Shown here: piece after piece, positions 5,186 through 11,182 of the stretch | Layout of the letters: every line of letters begins with the position of its first letter | Position numbering within the stretch: position 1 is the first letter of the stretch | From: Desulfobacteraceae bacterium UBA5616 | Lineage (GTDB): Bacteria > Desulfobacterota > Desulfobacteria > Desulfobacterales > UBA5616 | Direction of reading: 5' to 3' | Assembly (NCBI GenBank): GCA_002423615.1 | Contig: DIKO01000007.1 | Span: 1 to 11,182, forward strand | Length of the DNA stretch: 11,182 bases | Translations under genes and position numbers: made by a program | Notes under the pieces: model-generated | Seen by the model: the letters and a program-made list of their open reading frames with translations, nothing else | Databases searched by the model: none | Told to the model about the DNA's origin: nothing

Positions 5186-5605
5186 CTAAACCCTCCTGGC
5201 GATGACTGCATATTCATTCGATTTTGGATCATACGGGGTTCCCGCAACGTCCGAATAAAGCCCCTCAACGGAAAAGCCTGCCTCCATGAACTCCCTGACT
5301 ATCTCCTCGGGCGAAAAATATTGCAACCAGATGTACACCGTTCTGGTGCGCTCCGCCTCGATAATTGTGTACTGATCGAGTGCAACCTTCTCTCGGTCGT
5401 ATTTGAAAGTATTTAGAAAACCATGGTACCTGTATGGCGACCAGAATCCATTGAGCAGGTTTACTTCGTATCTCACCACCTCTTCCCTTTGGTCAAACGC
5501 CACGAGAGAATACACATCAACAAGGACTGAACCGCCCGCTTTTAGAATCCTGTGAAATTTGCTGAGAATCATTTTTCTTTTCGATGTCGTAAGACATTGA
5601 CACAA
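5186..5605 (-). pseudogene. 5'-truncated SAM-dependent methyltransferase (cassette gene)
   Basis: The 139 residues readable from a TTG codon correspond to the C-terminal part of a class I methyltransferase. FHRILKAGGSVLVDVYS (about residues 17-33) is the strand and turn that follow motif III. LLNGFWSPYRYHGFLNTFKYD and AERTRTVYIWLQYFSPEEI belong to the substrate-side region, and the protein ends with the usual EYAVIARR. The SAM-binding GxGxG motif and the first half of the Rossmann fold are missing. The break coincides with the 5' end of the group II intron remnant at about 5606. The gene is followed by an attC, so it was an integron cassette. The product is unlikely to be active. Its original substrate cannot be stated. 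Confidence 0.82.
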
Positions 5606-5607
5606 AC

Positions 5608-6078
5608 ATTAGCCGACGGCAAGGGCGTTTCCGTGAGGAAAGGTCTGAAGGAAGCCTGAGTGCAAAGCTATAAGCCGACGAACAGAAACAACATATAAGG
5701 CCCAGTCTCCGGGTAAGTCAGCACCACATGGCAAATCCCAGGATTCAAGAGATAGGGTAAATGCTGCGGTTGTGTAGCGAAAGTTCACGTTCTTATACCC
5801 CTCAAGGGGGTACTGAACATAGTCCGGGGAGATTTGCCTGGCATGCGGTCGAAAGACAGCGCTTTGCATGGCAACATGCGGGGTGATCAGGCAGAAGTGA
5901 GCAGAGGCCATAGTAGCCCAAGGCCCGGGTAATGCCCGGGACATGGTGAAGGGCCAAACGCTTAAACAGGGAAGGAGCCTCAATGAGCTCGTAAAACACA
6001 ATGAATTCGAATGAAGGAGTGAATATGCGGCGCGTTATTGAAACGCCCGACCCGAATGCTTGCCTGCTGGAACGGATA
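5608..6078 (+). mobile_element. Truncated group II intron, 5' RNA part and start of maturase
   Basis: The sequence from GCCGACGGCAAGGGCGTTTCC onward, including AAGCTATAAGCCGACGAACAG (5667-5687), has the feel of the 5' RNA domains of bacterial group II introns. Hairpins include ACCCC/GGGGT (near 5800) and CCCGGG/CCCGGG (5923-5940). GATCAGGCAGAAGT...CATAGTA precedes the maturase start, as in many such introns. The first few bases (GTGYG) are not recognisable, and no domain V or VI is present. Homology ends at about 6078, so the element lacks almost all of its reverse transcriptase and its 3' end. Bases 5782-5902 recur at 6795-6914. Confidence 0.8.
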
Positions 6079-6129
6079 CGGATTGGGCAATCAAGTGTTT
6101 GCTCGGACTGCTTCAGCGTGCAATCTTAG
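5983..6129 (+). pseudogene. Group II intron maturase N-terminal stub with nonsense codon
   Basis: A strong ribosome binding site, GGAAGGAG (5970-5977), is 5 nt before ATG 5983, but the fourth codon is TAA. The same frame resumes at ATG 6001 and reads MNSNEGVNMRRVIETPDPNA then CLLERI, the expected start of a group II intron reverse transcriptase/maturase. After ERI the homology ends, and sixteen unrelated residues lead to a TAG at 6127. Intact maturases are about 400-600 residues, so this stub is non-functional. Its last bases run into the 3' end of the oppositely oriented antitoxin gene. Confidence 0.75.
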
Positions 6130-6396
6130 CCCAAGGGCACCGATTACTTTGAGTATTGTATCAAAGCCAGGCGTTCGTTCTCCCGAGAGAGCTTTATAGA
6201 GACTTTCGCGGGATAAGCCGGCCTCACGTGCGACTTGTGACATACCTTTTGCCCGTGCAATATCCCCAAGAGCTTTTGCTATAAATGCGGCATCACCATT
6301 CGCTTCCTCAAGGCAGGCCTCAAGATAAGCAGCCATTTCCTCGGGAGTGCGAAGGTGTTCTGAGACATCGTATTTTGAAGTTTTGGTCTTTTCCAT
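6091..6396 (-). CDS. HTH addiction-module antitoxin (HigA/HI1420-like)
   Basis: A 101-residue XRE-type protein. The N-terminal segment SKYDVSEHLRTPEEMAAYLEA is the signature of the antidote family TIGR02684. The helix-turn-helix is MSQVAREAGLSRESLYKALS (about 53-72), followed by GERTPGFDTILKVIGALGL. It should bind and neutralise the upstream toxin and repress the shared promoter. The ATG is 9 nt after the toxin stop, and the TAGGAG that includes the stop serves as its ribosome binding site, so translation is likely coupled. The gene appears intact and ends only 12 nt beyond the truncated intron. Confidence 0.88.
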   Translation of the reverse strand: MEKTKTSKYDVSEHLRTPEEMAAYLEACLEEANGDAAFIAKALGDIARAKGMSQVAREAGLSRESLYKALSGERTPGFDTILKVIGALGLRLHAEAVRANT

Positions 6397-6405
6397 GGTT
6401 GACTC

Positions 6406-6696
6406 CTACAAACTACGCGATAATCGCAAGGCGGTTTTAATGTCCCTGGACTGGGTATTTTTATCACCGCCAGCCAATAAGACGACCACCTTTTGCCCTA
6501 TCTTTTTAAAATAGACCCGATATCCAGGGCCGTAATCAATCCGCATTTCCGATACCCCTTCACCAACCGGCTTGACATCTCCCAGGTTACCTGCCGCTAA
6601 TCGTTCGATTCTGACAAGGATGCGAGCACGAGCACGGATGTCTTGTAACCCATCGATCCATTTGGCGAAAGTATCGGTTTTGCGCACTTCAATCAT
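6406..6696 (-). CDS. RelE/ParE-family addiction-module toxin (HigB/HI1419-like)
   Basis: A 96-residue toxin of the TIGR02683 killer family. IEVRKTDTFAKWIDGLQDIRARARILVRIERL at the start, GVSEMRIDYGPGYRVYF in the middle and LLAGGDKNTQSRDI near the end are all characteristic. Members are RelE-like RNases or related poisons. It is first in a two-gene operon with its antitoxin. The -10 box ends 6 nt before the ATG, so the message is predicted leaderless, as for higB at 2034. It looks intact, while the intron pieces on both sides are broken. Confidence 0.9.
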   Translation of the reverse strand: MIEVRKTDTFAKWIDGLQDIRARARILVRIERLAAGNLGDVKPVGEGVSEMRIDYGPGYRVYFKKIGQKVVVLLAGGDKNTQSRDIKTALRLSRSL

Positions 6697-6702
6697 GGCA
6701 AT

Positions 6703-6730
6703 ATTGTAGCCATTGGGCTACATAAGTCAA
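6703..6730 (-). promoter_or_regulatory. Promoter and palindromic operator of the second higBA-like operon
   Basis: On the - strand, a -35 TTGACT (6730-6725), a 16-nt spacer and a -10 TACAAT (6708-6703) lie 6 nt before the toxin ATG. TGTAGCC (6705-6711) and GGCTACA (6716-6722) form a perfect 7-bp inverted repeat with a 4-nt centre, overlapping the -10. This is the likely antitoxin binding site. Confidence 0.83.
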
Positions 6731-6752
6731 GGAATTTATTTTTGCGGGTGAT

Positions 6753-6785
6753 GCCCACGCCGCTTTTCAGCGGGCGCGGCTTATT
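6753..6785 (-). other. Possible degenerate attC upstream of the toxin-antitoxin module
   Basis: On the - strand the segment reads AATAAGCCGCGCCCGCT, GAAA, then AGCGGCGTGGGC, a GC-rich hairpin with bulges. The start resembles attC R''/L'' (AACAAGCCGC) and the end resembles an R' core lacking one T (GCGTGGGC for GCGTTGGGC). If real, the toxin-antitoxin pair at 6696-6091 began as a cassette. The core bases are poor, so this is tentative. The rest of 6731-6794 shows nothing else. Confidence 0.35.
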
Positions 6786-6794
6786 GCGATCCGC

Positions 6795-6980
6795 AGTTCA
6801 CGTTCTTATACCCCTCAAGGGGGTACTGAACATAGTCCGGGGAGATTTGCCTGGCATGCGGTCGAAAGACAGCGCTTTGCATGCAACATGCGGGGTGATC
6901 AGGCAGAAGTCAGCTTGATCCAACAAGCCATTGCTCAGGTGATGATGCCCATCTTTGATCCGGGATTTTCAGATGCAAGT
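6795..6980 (+). mobile_element. Second group II intron scrap, internally deleted
   Basis: Bases 6795-6910 are identical to 5782-5898 except for one missing G. After AGTCAGC the sequence jumps into the reverse transcriptase coding region: 6912-6980 reads as LIQQAIAQVMMPIFDPGFSD then AS, a conserved segment of group II maturases between RT motifs. So the maturase start and about the first hundred codons are deleted, and the fragment stops where the 37-bp repeat begins at 6981. It is non-functional. Confidence 0.8.
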
Positions 6981-7017
6981 CCGATAGCGCTGTTTTTTGC
7001 AAGACATCTCTCCGATT
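6981..7017. repeat. 37-bp imperfect direct repeat, right copy
   Basis: Partner of 5024-5060. It starts at the exact end of the reverse transcriptase fragment and marks the return to resident sequence ahead of msrAB. The following 7018-7109 holds an AT-rich stretch (7020-7040) that may contain the msrAB promoter, but no clear pair of boxes, and a GC-rich stretch up to the ribosome binding site. Confidence 0.85.
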
Positions 7018-7109
7018 CATTCTTATATTATAAAACATGAAAAATCTGGAACGGGCCGGGCCGGGGGTGCTCATCAGCCCAAGCCTGGATTATGCACAGG
7101 AGGTGTCCC

Positions 7110-8246
7110 ATGAAAAACATGCTGTTCATCGCGGCCATGGCCCTGACCGTTTTCTGGGCCTGGCACCAGACCGAAAGCAGGGAGGATGACATGGTTGGAA
7201 AAAACGAAAAAATATCTGAAAAGCACAGGTCCGCTGTTTTTGCAGGCGGGTGTTTCTGGTGCATTGAGGCTGATTTTGAAAAACTGGACGGAGTGGTCGA
7301 GGTGGTTTCCGGATATACCGGCGGCAAGGTGGAAAACCCTTCCTATGAACAAGTGTCCGGAGGCGGCACCGGTCACCTGGAATCCGTAAAGGTGGTTTAT
7401 GACCCGGAAAAAATTTCCTATGAAGCGCTTCTGGAGTATTTCTGGCGGCATGTGAATCCCACGGACTCCGGGGGACAGTTTGTGGACCGGGGGGACCAGT
7501 ACCGCAGCGCCATCTTTTATGGAAACGAAGATGAACGCCATCTCGCGGAAAAGTCCAGAATGGAACTGGAAAAATCAGGTCAGTTCGACAAGCCGGTCGT
7601 GACTGAAATTCTGCCCCTGGAGACGTTTTACCCGGCTGAGGCGTATCATCAGGATTATTACCGGGAAAATCCCATACGGTACAAATTTTACCGGTCCGGT
7701 TCAGGCAGGGACCGGTTTCTGGATAAGGCCTGGAAGGAAGTGAAATACCCGCCGCTGAAAAACAGCACCGGTGAAGAGGAACCCGCCGGAAATAATGGAG
7801 CCCCCATGACCTTCAAAATCCCCGACGACAAAGAGCTCAAAAAGCGGTTGACGGCCATGCAGTATACGGTGACACGGAAAAACGGCACCGAGCCGCCCTT
7901 TGACAATGCCTACTGGGACAATCACGAACCCGGCATTTATGTGGATATTGTTTCCGGAGAACCGCTTTTCAGCTCCCGGGACAAGTTTGACTCTGGCACG
8001 GGTTGGCCGAGTTTCTCACGCCCCCTGGAACCGGAGAACATCGTCGAGAAAAACGACAGGTCCTTGTTCATGACCCGCACCGAAGTGAGAAGCCGGCACG
8101 CCGATTCCCACCTGGGGCATGTTTTTGATGACGGACCCCCGCCCACGGGCCTTCGGTACTGCATGAACTCCGTGGCCTTGAGATTCGTCCCGGCGGAGGA
8201 TCTGGAAAAGGAGGGGTATGGGAAATACCGGCATTTTTTCAAATGA
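7110..8246 (+). CDS. msrAB: Bifunctional peptide methionine sulfoxide reductase MsrA-MsrB, membrane-anchored or exported
   Basis: A 378-residue fusion that repairs both epimers of methionine sulfoxide. Residues 1-18 are a hydrophobic signal or anchor, placing the enzyme outside the cytoplasm. The MsrA domain (about 40-210) has GGCFWCIE with catalytic Cys48, then SGYTGG (67-72), GHLESVKVVYDP and YHQDYY. The MsrB domain (about 235-378) has EPLFSSRDKFDSGTGWPSF, RTEVRSRHADSHLGHVFDDGP and LRYCMNS with catalytic Cys351. The usual MsrB resolving Cys in GCGWPSF is Thr297 here, and no zinc CxxC pairs are seen. The start is chosen because AGGAGG (7098-7103) lies 6 nt before this ATG; an in-frame ATG at 7092 precedes that ribosome binding site. 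The gene stands alone. Confidence 0.93.
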   Translation: MKNMLFIAAMALTVFWAWHQTESREDDMVGKNEKISEKHRSAVFAGGCFWCIEADFEKLDGVVEVVSGYTGGKVENPSYEQVSGGGTGHLESVKVVYDPEKISYEALLEYFWRHVNPTDSGGQFVDRGDQYRSAIFYGNEDERHLAEKSRMELEKSGQFDKPVVTEILPLETFYPAEAYHQDYYRENPIRYKFYRSGSGRDRFLDKAWKEVKYPPLKNSTGEEEPAGNNGAPMTFKIPDDKELKKRLTAMQYTVTRKNGTEPPFDNAYWDNHEPGIYVDIVSGEPLFSSRDKFDSGTGWPSFSRPLEPENIVEKNDRSLFMTRTEVRSRHADSHLGHVFDDGPPPTGLRYCMNSVALRFVPAEDLEKEGYGKYRHFFK

Positions 8247-8281
8247 GCGCGGACGATTTTTCATAACCGCTAAACGAACCG

Positions 8282-8294
8282 CCCCTGTCAGGGG
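8282..8294. terminator. Short GC hairpin downstream of msrAB
   Basis: CCCCTG (8282-8287) and CAGGGG (8289-8294) pair perfectly around one base. It lies 36 bp after the msrAB stop, but no T run follows, so it may be a weak terminator, an mRNA stabiliser, or part of a regulatory site. Confidence 0.4.
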
Positions 8295-8305
8295 ACACAG
8301 GTGAT

Positions 8306-8348
8306 CAACCGGTTGAGGATCAAATCAACCGGTTAAGGCGAACCGGTT
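8306..8348. promoter_or_regulatory. Three AACCGGTT palindromes upstream of the LuxR-family gene
   Basis: The perfect palindrome AACCGGTT occurs at 8307-8314, 8327-8334 and 8341-8348. The first two share the extended form CAACCGGTT and are spaced by 20 bp, two helical turns. All three lie 20-62 bp before the -35 box of the regulator gene. This is the expected position of activator or autoregulatory sites. Confidence 0.6.
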
Positions 8349-8367
8349 TTCCACATTTTTTAATGGG

Positions 8368-8396
8368 TTGAAAACAGTATTGATATCGCGTATACA
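8368..8396 (+). promoter_or_regulatory. Promoter of the LuxR-family regulator
   Basis: The -35 TTGAAA (8368-8373) and -10 TATACA (8391-8396) are separated by 17 nt. Transcription would start near 8403, about 25 nt before the first ATG. Confidence 0.7.
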
Positions 8397-8426
8397 AAAA
8401 ACCCCGAGGCGTGAAACCCCATGTGA

Positions 8427-11135
8427 ATGAACGGTGTATACCCGATGCTCATCACTACGAAAATCCAGTTGCCCCTGCAAAAGTCCAACCTGCTTTCCCG
8501 TAACCATCTGCTGGATCGCCTCACCCAGGGGAAAAACGCTCAACTGATACTGATTATCGGACCGGCCGGATGCGGCAAAACCTCTCTGGCTGTGCAGTGG
8601 GTTAAACGGAACCAGTTCCCGGCAGCGTGGTATACCGTGGACGAGACGGACAATGATTTCGATATTTTTTTTCGTTATCTGCTGACCGCATTGATTCAAA
8701 CGGATGATCTGCTCGAGGAAGCGATCGGGCCGCTGTTGCAGGATCAATTGAGACTCACGGAAAAAAGGGTCATTGCACCCCTGATGGGTGCCTTATCCGG
8801 CCTGGGGAAAGATATCTATCTGATATTGGATGACTATCACATGATCGGGGTGGATGAGATTCATCATGCAATGGCCCGGATTTTAAAATATCTCCCGCCG
8901 AAATGTCATCTCGTGCTGATCAGCCGTTACCGGATTCCGAAAGCGTTGTGTCGATTCCGGTTCCAATACGATGTTGTTGAAATTTCACCGGAAGACCTGA
9001 AATTTTCAGATCAGGAAGCGGAACGTTTTTTCCATTCCGTTATTCCCCTTGAATTGTCCAGAAACCAAATCCGTGAGGTGAGAAAATTCGCCGACGGGTG
9101 GGTCGCCGGATTTCAGATTTTTGGTTTTTCCTATCAAAGAACCATGAAGGACCAGGGACTCGAAGAATCACTCGAGGCGGCGGGCCGTGCGGCCATGGAT
9201 TATTTGATGAACGAAGTGGTCCATGGCCAATCCGAAAACGTAAAGTTGTTTTTATACCACACGGCTGCCTTGAACCGGTTTAATGCAGATGCATGCGCGT
9301 TTGTCACGGGTCTGTCCGACGCAGGGAAGATACTGGCAGATCTGCATCGGATGAATCTGTTTATCATCCCATTGGATTCCGAAGAAAAATGGTTTCGATA
9401 TCATCCGCTGTTTTCGGAGGCCTTAAGGGAATGGGTCAAGTTGTCCTTTCCGGGGCTCATGGAGCAGATCCAGAAGAAGGCCGCTTTGTGGTTCGCGGAA
9501 CATGAATTTCTGGAAGATGCCTTCCAATATGCCGCTGCTTCGCATGATTTTGAATTCATGGCGGATTTACTGGAGGATTACCTCCGGTTTCTTTTTGAAC
9601 GCTACGAAGTGGCCTCTTCTCTCAGGTGGCTTGAAAAACTCCCCCGTGAGGTGTTTCTCAACCGGCCCCTGTTAAGGCTTTTCGATTGCGCGTTCAAGAT
9701 CAACAACCGGCAGCTGGAAGACGTCCAAAGCGTTTTACCCGACATCGAAAGCCGTCAGGAGAAACTGATCCGTCAATACCCGGCGACCAAACAGACGATG
9801 TGTCGGGATTTACTCGTCTACCTTAAAACGATTTCCGAGTATTATCAGGATACCTTTAACGTCAATGTTCAGAAGTTCAATCGCTGCATCCGGGATATAT
9901 CATCTGAAAACAAACCCCTGGCCGGTTATGTGAAAATTCTCATGGCCGGCTCCAAAATATATCAGGGAGATCTGAAATCGGCGGAAGCCTATATGAGGAA
10001 AGCATCCGTGGATGTCTTCCATTCCGAAAGCGTACTCGCCAAAATGACCTGGGTTCATGCGATGGCTTACACGTTAAGGTACCAGGGCCGGTTGAATCAA
10101 TCGGGGAAAATTTTAGAGGATGCACTTCTGTTTTTAAGCCGGCGCAAATTATACGATGCGCCCCTGAAATATACCCTCTATCTTCCCATGGCATGGGTTT
10201 TTTATCATCGCCACGAGCTTGAAAAGGCACTGGAGTTCGGGTTGATCAGCCTTCGATACGCGGAACAGATCGAACATGTCGATCTCGTCTTGCAGGGGTA
10301 TTATCTCGTTGCCAGAATTTATCAGTCGATGGGCGTGAAGGACAAGGCCGCTCAAAACACCCGGCTCCTGTTGTCCTTTTCCAAGAGCCTGGACCATCCC
10401 AAACCGGCGGCTTACACGGAGGCACTGGCGGCGGCGTTATCCATGGGGCAGGATGACGTCGGTTTCGCCCTGGCATGGGAGGACCGGAGAAACCTTCGCA
10501 TCGACGAACCTTTTTCACTGTATTTTCTGGTTGAAGCCATAACTTCCGCCATTGTCTGCCTGTATCGCGGGAAACTCCCCCAGGCCATGGACCTTCTGGA
10601 AAATCTCAGGATTCGATGCGTAAAACGGAACCTGATGGAAATTGTCCTGGAGATCGACGTCCTGCTTTCCGGCGTATTGTGGATGTCGGGGAAGAAAGAT
10701 CAGGCAAAATCAATGATGAAAAAAGCGCTTCTGTTTGGCGAAACCGAAGGGTATATTCAGCCGTTTGTCAATTTTTCTCTGGTGATCGTTCCGCTCATGA
10801 CGGATATCGCCCGAAATACACCTGAATACGGCCTGTCCGCTTATTTCAACCGGGTTTTGAAAGCCTGCGGCGGGAAGGATGATGAACCGCCCTTAACGGC
10901 CCTGAGCGGGGGAAAAGCAGTGTCCCATGGCCTCTCCGAAAGGGAGCTTGAGATTGTAAAGCTGATGGCGGCAGGGCATAAAAACCGTGAAATCGCGGAT
11001 ATGGCGTTTATATCCGTGAACACGGTCAAAACTCACACCCAGAACCTGTACAAGAAATTAGGCGTAAAAAGCCGGCTCCAGGCCATTATGCGGGCGCAGC
11101 AGTTAAATCTGGTCAAGAAATCTTCTCGATTTTAA
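8427..11135 (+). CDS. MalT-like STAND ATPase, LuxR-family transcriptional regulator
   Basis: A 902-residue regulator of the LAL/MalT type. The N-terminal NTPase has Walker A GPAGCGKTS (45-53) and Walker B YLILDDYH (131-138), then a helical region with FADGWVAGFQIFGFS typical of this family. The middle (about 390-800) is a long helical array likely to form TPR-like sensor repeats. The C-terminus from about 836 is a LuxR/GerE helix-turn-helix with LSERELEIVKLMAAGHKNREIA and FISVNTVKTHTQNLYKKLGV. Such proteins bind ATP and an inducer, then oligomerise and activate transcription. ATG 8427 has only a weak upstream GAGG; ATG 8445 begins MLITTKIQLP, the usual family start, and may be the true one. 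The inducer is unknown. The AACCGGTT repeats upstream suggest autoregulation. The coding sequence is intact. Confidence 0.92.
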   Translation: MNGVYPMLITTKIQLPLQKSNLLSRNHLLDRLTQGKNAQLILIIGPAGCGKTSLAVQWVKRNQFPAAWYTVDETDNDFDIFFRYLLTALIQTDDLLEEAIGPLLQDQLRLTEKRVIAPLMGALSGLGKDIYLILDDYHMIGVDEIHHAMARILKYLPPKCHLVLISRYRIPKALCRFRFQYDVVEISPEDLKFSDQEAERFFHSVIPLELSRNQIREVRKFADGWVAGFQIFGFSYQRTMKDQGLEESLEAAGRAAMDYLMNEVVHGQSENVKLFLYHTAALNRFNADACAFVTGLSDAGKILADLHRMNLFIIPLDSEEKWFRYHPLFSEALREWVKLSFPGLMEQIQKKAALWFAEHEFLEDAFQYAAASHDFEFMADLLEDYLRFLFERYEVASSLRWLEKLPREVFLNRPLLRLFDCAFKINNRQLEDVQSVLPDIESRQEKLIRQYPATKQTMCRDLLVYLKTISEYYQDTFNVNVQKFNRCIRDISSENKPLAGYVKILMAGSKIYQGDLKSAEAYMRKASVDVFHSESVLAKMTWVHAMAYTLRYQGRLNQSGKILEDALLFLSRRKLYDAPLKYTLYLPMAWVFYHRHELEKALEFGLISLRYAEQIEHVDLVLQGYYLVARIYQSMGVKDKAAQNTRLLLSFSKSLDHPKPAAYTEALAAALSMGQDDVGFALAWEDRRNLRIDEPFSLYFLVEAITSAIVCLYRGKLPQAMDLLENLRIRCVKRNLMEIVLEIDVLLSGVLWMSGKKDQAKSMMKKALLFGETEGYIQPFVNFSLVIVPLMTDIARNTPEYGLSAYFNRVLKACGGKDDEPPLTALSGGKAVSHGLSERELEIVKLMAAGHKNREIADMAFISVNTVKTHTQNLYKKLGVKSRLQAIMRAQQLNLVKKSSRF

Positions 11136-11167
11136 AATCACCCGTAAAATCATACCAATGGGTGATT
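11136..11167 (+). terminator. Hairpin immediately after the LuxR-family gene
   Basis: AATCACCC (11136-11143) and GGGTGATT (11160-11167) pair perfectly across a 16-nt loop and begin at the base after the TAA. An AT-rich tail follows but no pure T run, so it is either a weak intrinsic terminator or an operator palindrome. Confidence 0.5.
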
Positions 11168-11182
11168 GAAAAATTAATTAAA

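Noticed and set aside
4904..5416. 170-codon + strand ORF spanning the end of the glycosyltransferase, attC and methyltransferase remnant
   Set aside because: It crosses several unrelated features in the wrong frame or strand and has no recognisable motif.
5609..6001. 130-codon - strand ORF
   Set aside because: It is antisense to structured group II intron RNA sequence and has no protein family features.
8282..8348. CRISPR-like array from the repeated CAACCGGTT
   Set aside because: Repeat units are only 8-9 bp, spacing is uneven (20 and 14 bp), and no cas genes are present; operator sites are a better explanation.

Overview
The window looks like a Gram-negative bacterial chromosome carrying a decayed integron and further mobile debris around ordinary metabolic genes. 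The resident genes are a rhodanese/ferritin-like fusion, a fused pair of glycosyltransferase domains of the arsenosugar-associated type, MsrA-MsrB and a MalT-like regulator. Their style suggests a deltaproteobacterial (Desulfobacterota-like) host, but that is an inference from gene style, not a measurement.

Bases 1-2717 form a dead sedentary integron. An integron-integrase pseudogene (2139-2717, + strand) has an in-frame TGA and has lost its C-terminal catalytic part. Diverging from it on the - strand are three cassettes in the order expected from the attI side: a HigBA toxin-antitoxin module (2034-1409), a RelE-type toxin with a ribbon-helix-helix-like antitoxin (1248-771), and a small protein plus MNT-like nucleotidyltransferase pair (694-76). 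attC-like folded sites lie exactly between cassettes (1321-1414 and 708-770). The attI/cassette junction core (2089-2095) is the perfect complement of the HigBA attC R'' core, which supports true cassette history.

Bases 2718-5030 are resident genes: a consensus promoter drives the rhodanese/ferritin-like protein and an almost overlapping two-domain glycosyltransferase.

Bases 5024-7017 are a foreign block of about 1.96 kb bounded by a 37-bp imperfect direct repeat. It contains another attC site (5106-5163), a 5'-truncated methyltransferase cassette (5186-5605, -), a truncated group II intron with the start of its maturase (about 5608-6078, +), a HigBA-like toxin-antitoxin module (6696-6091, -), and a second, internally deleted scrap of the same intron (6795-6980, +). 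All mobility genes seen are broken, while all three toxin-antitoxin modules look intact. The likely theme is therefore addiction modules preserved in wreckage of an integron and a retroelement.

Bases 7110-8246 encode an exported or membrane-anchored MsrA-MsrB methionine sulfoxide reductase. Bases 8427-11135 encode a 902-residue STAND/LuxR regulator preceded by a good promoter and three AACCGGTT palindromes. The window ends just after a hairpin following its stop codon.
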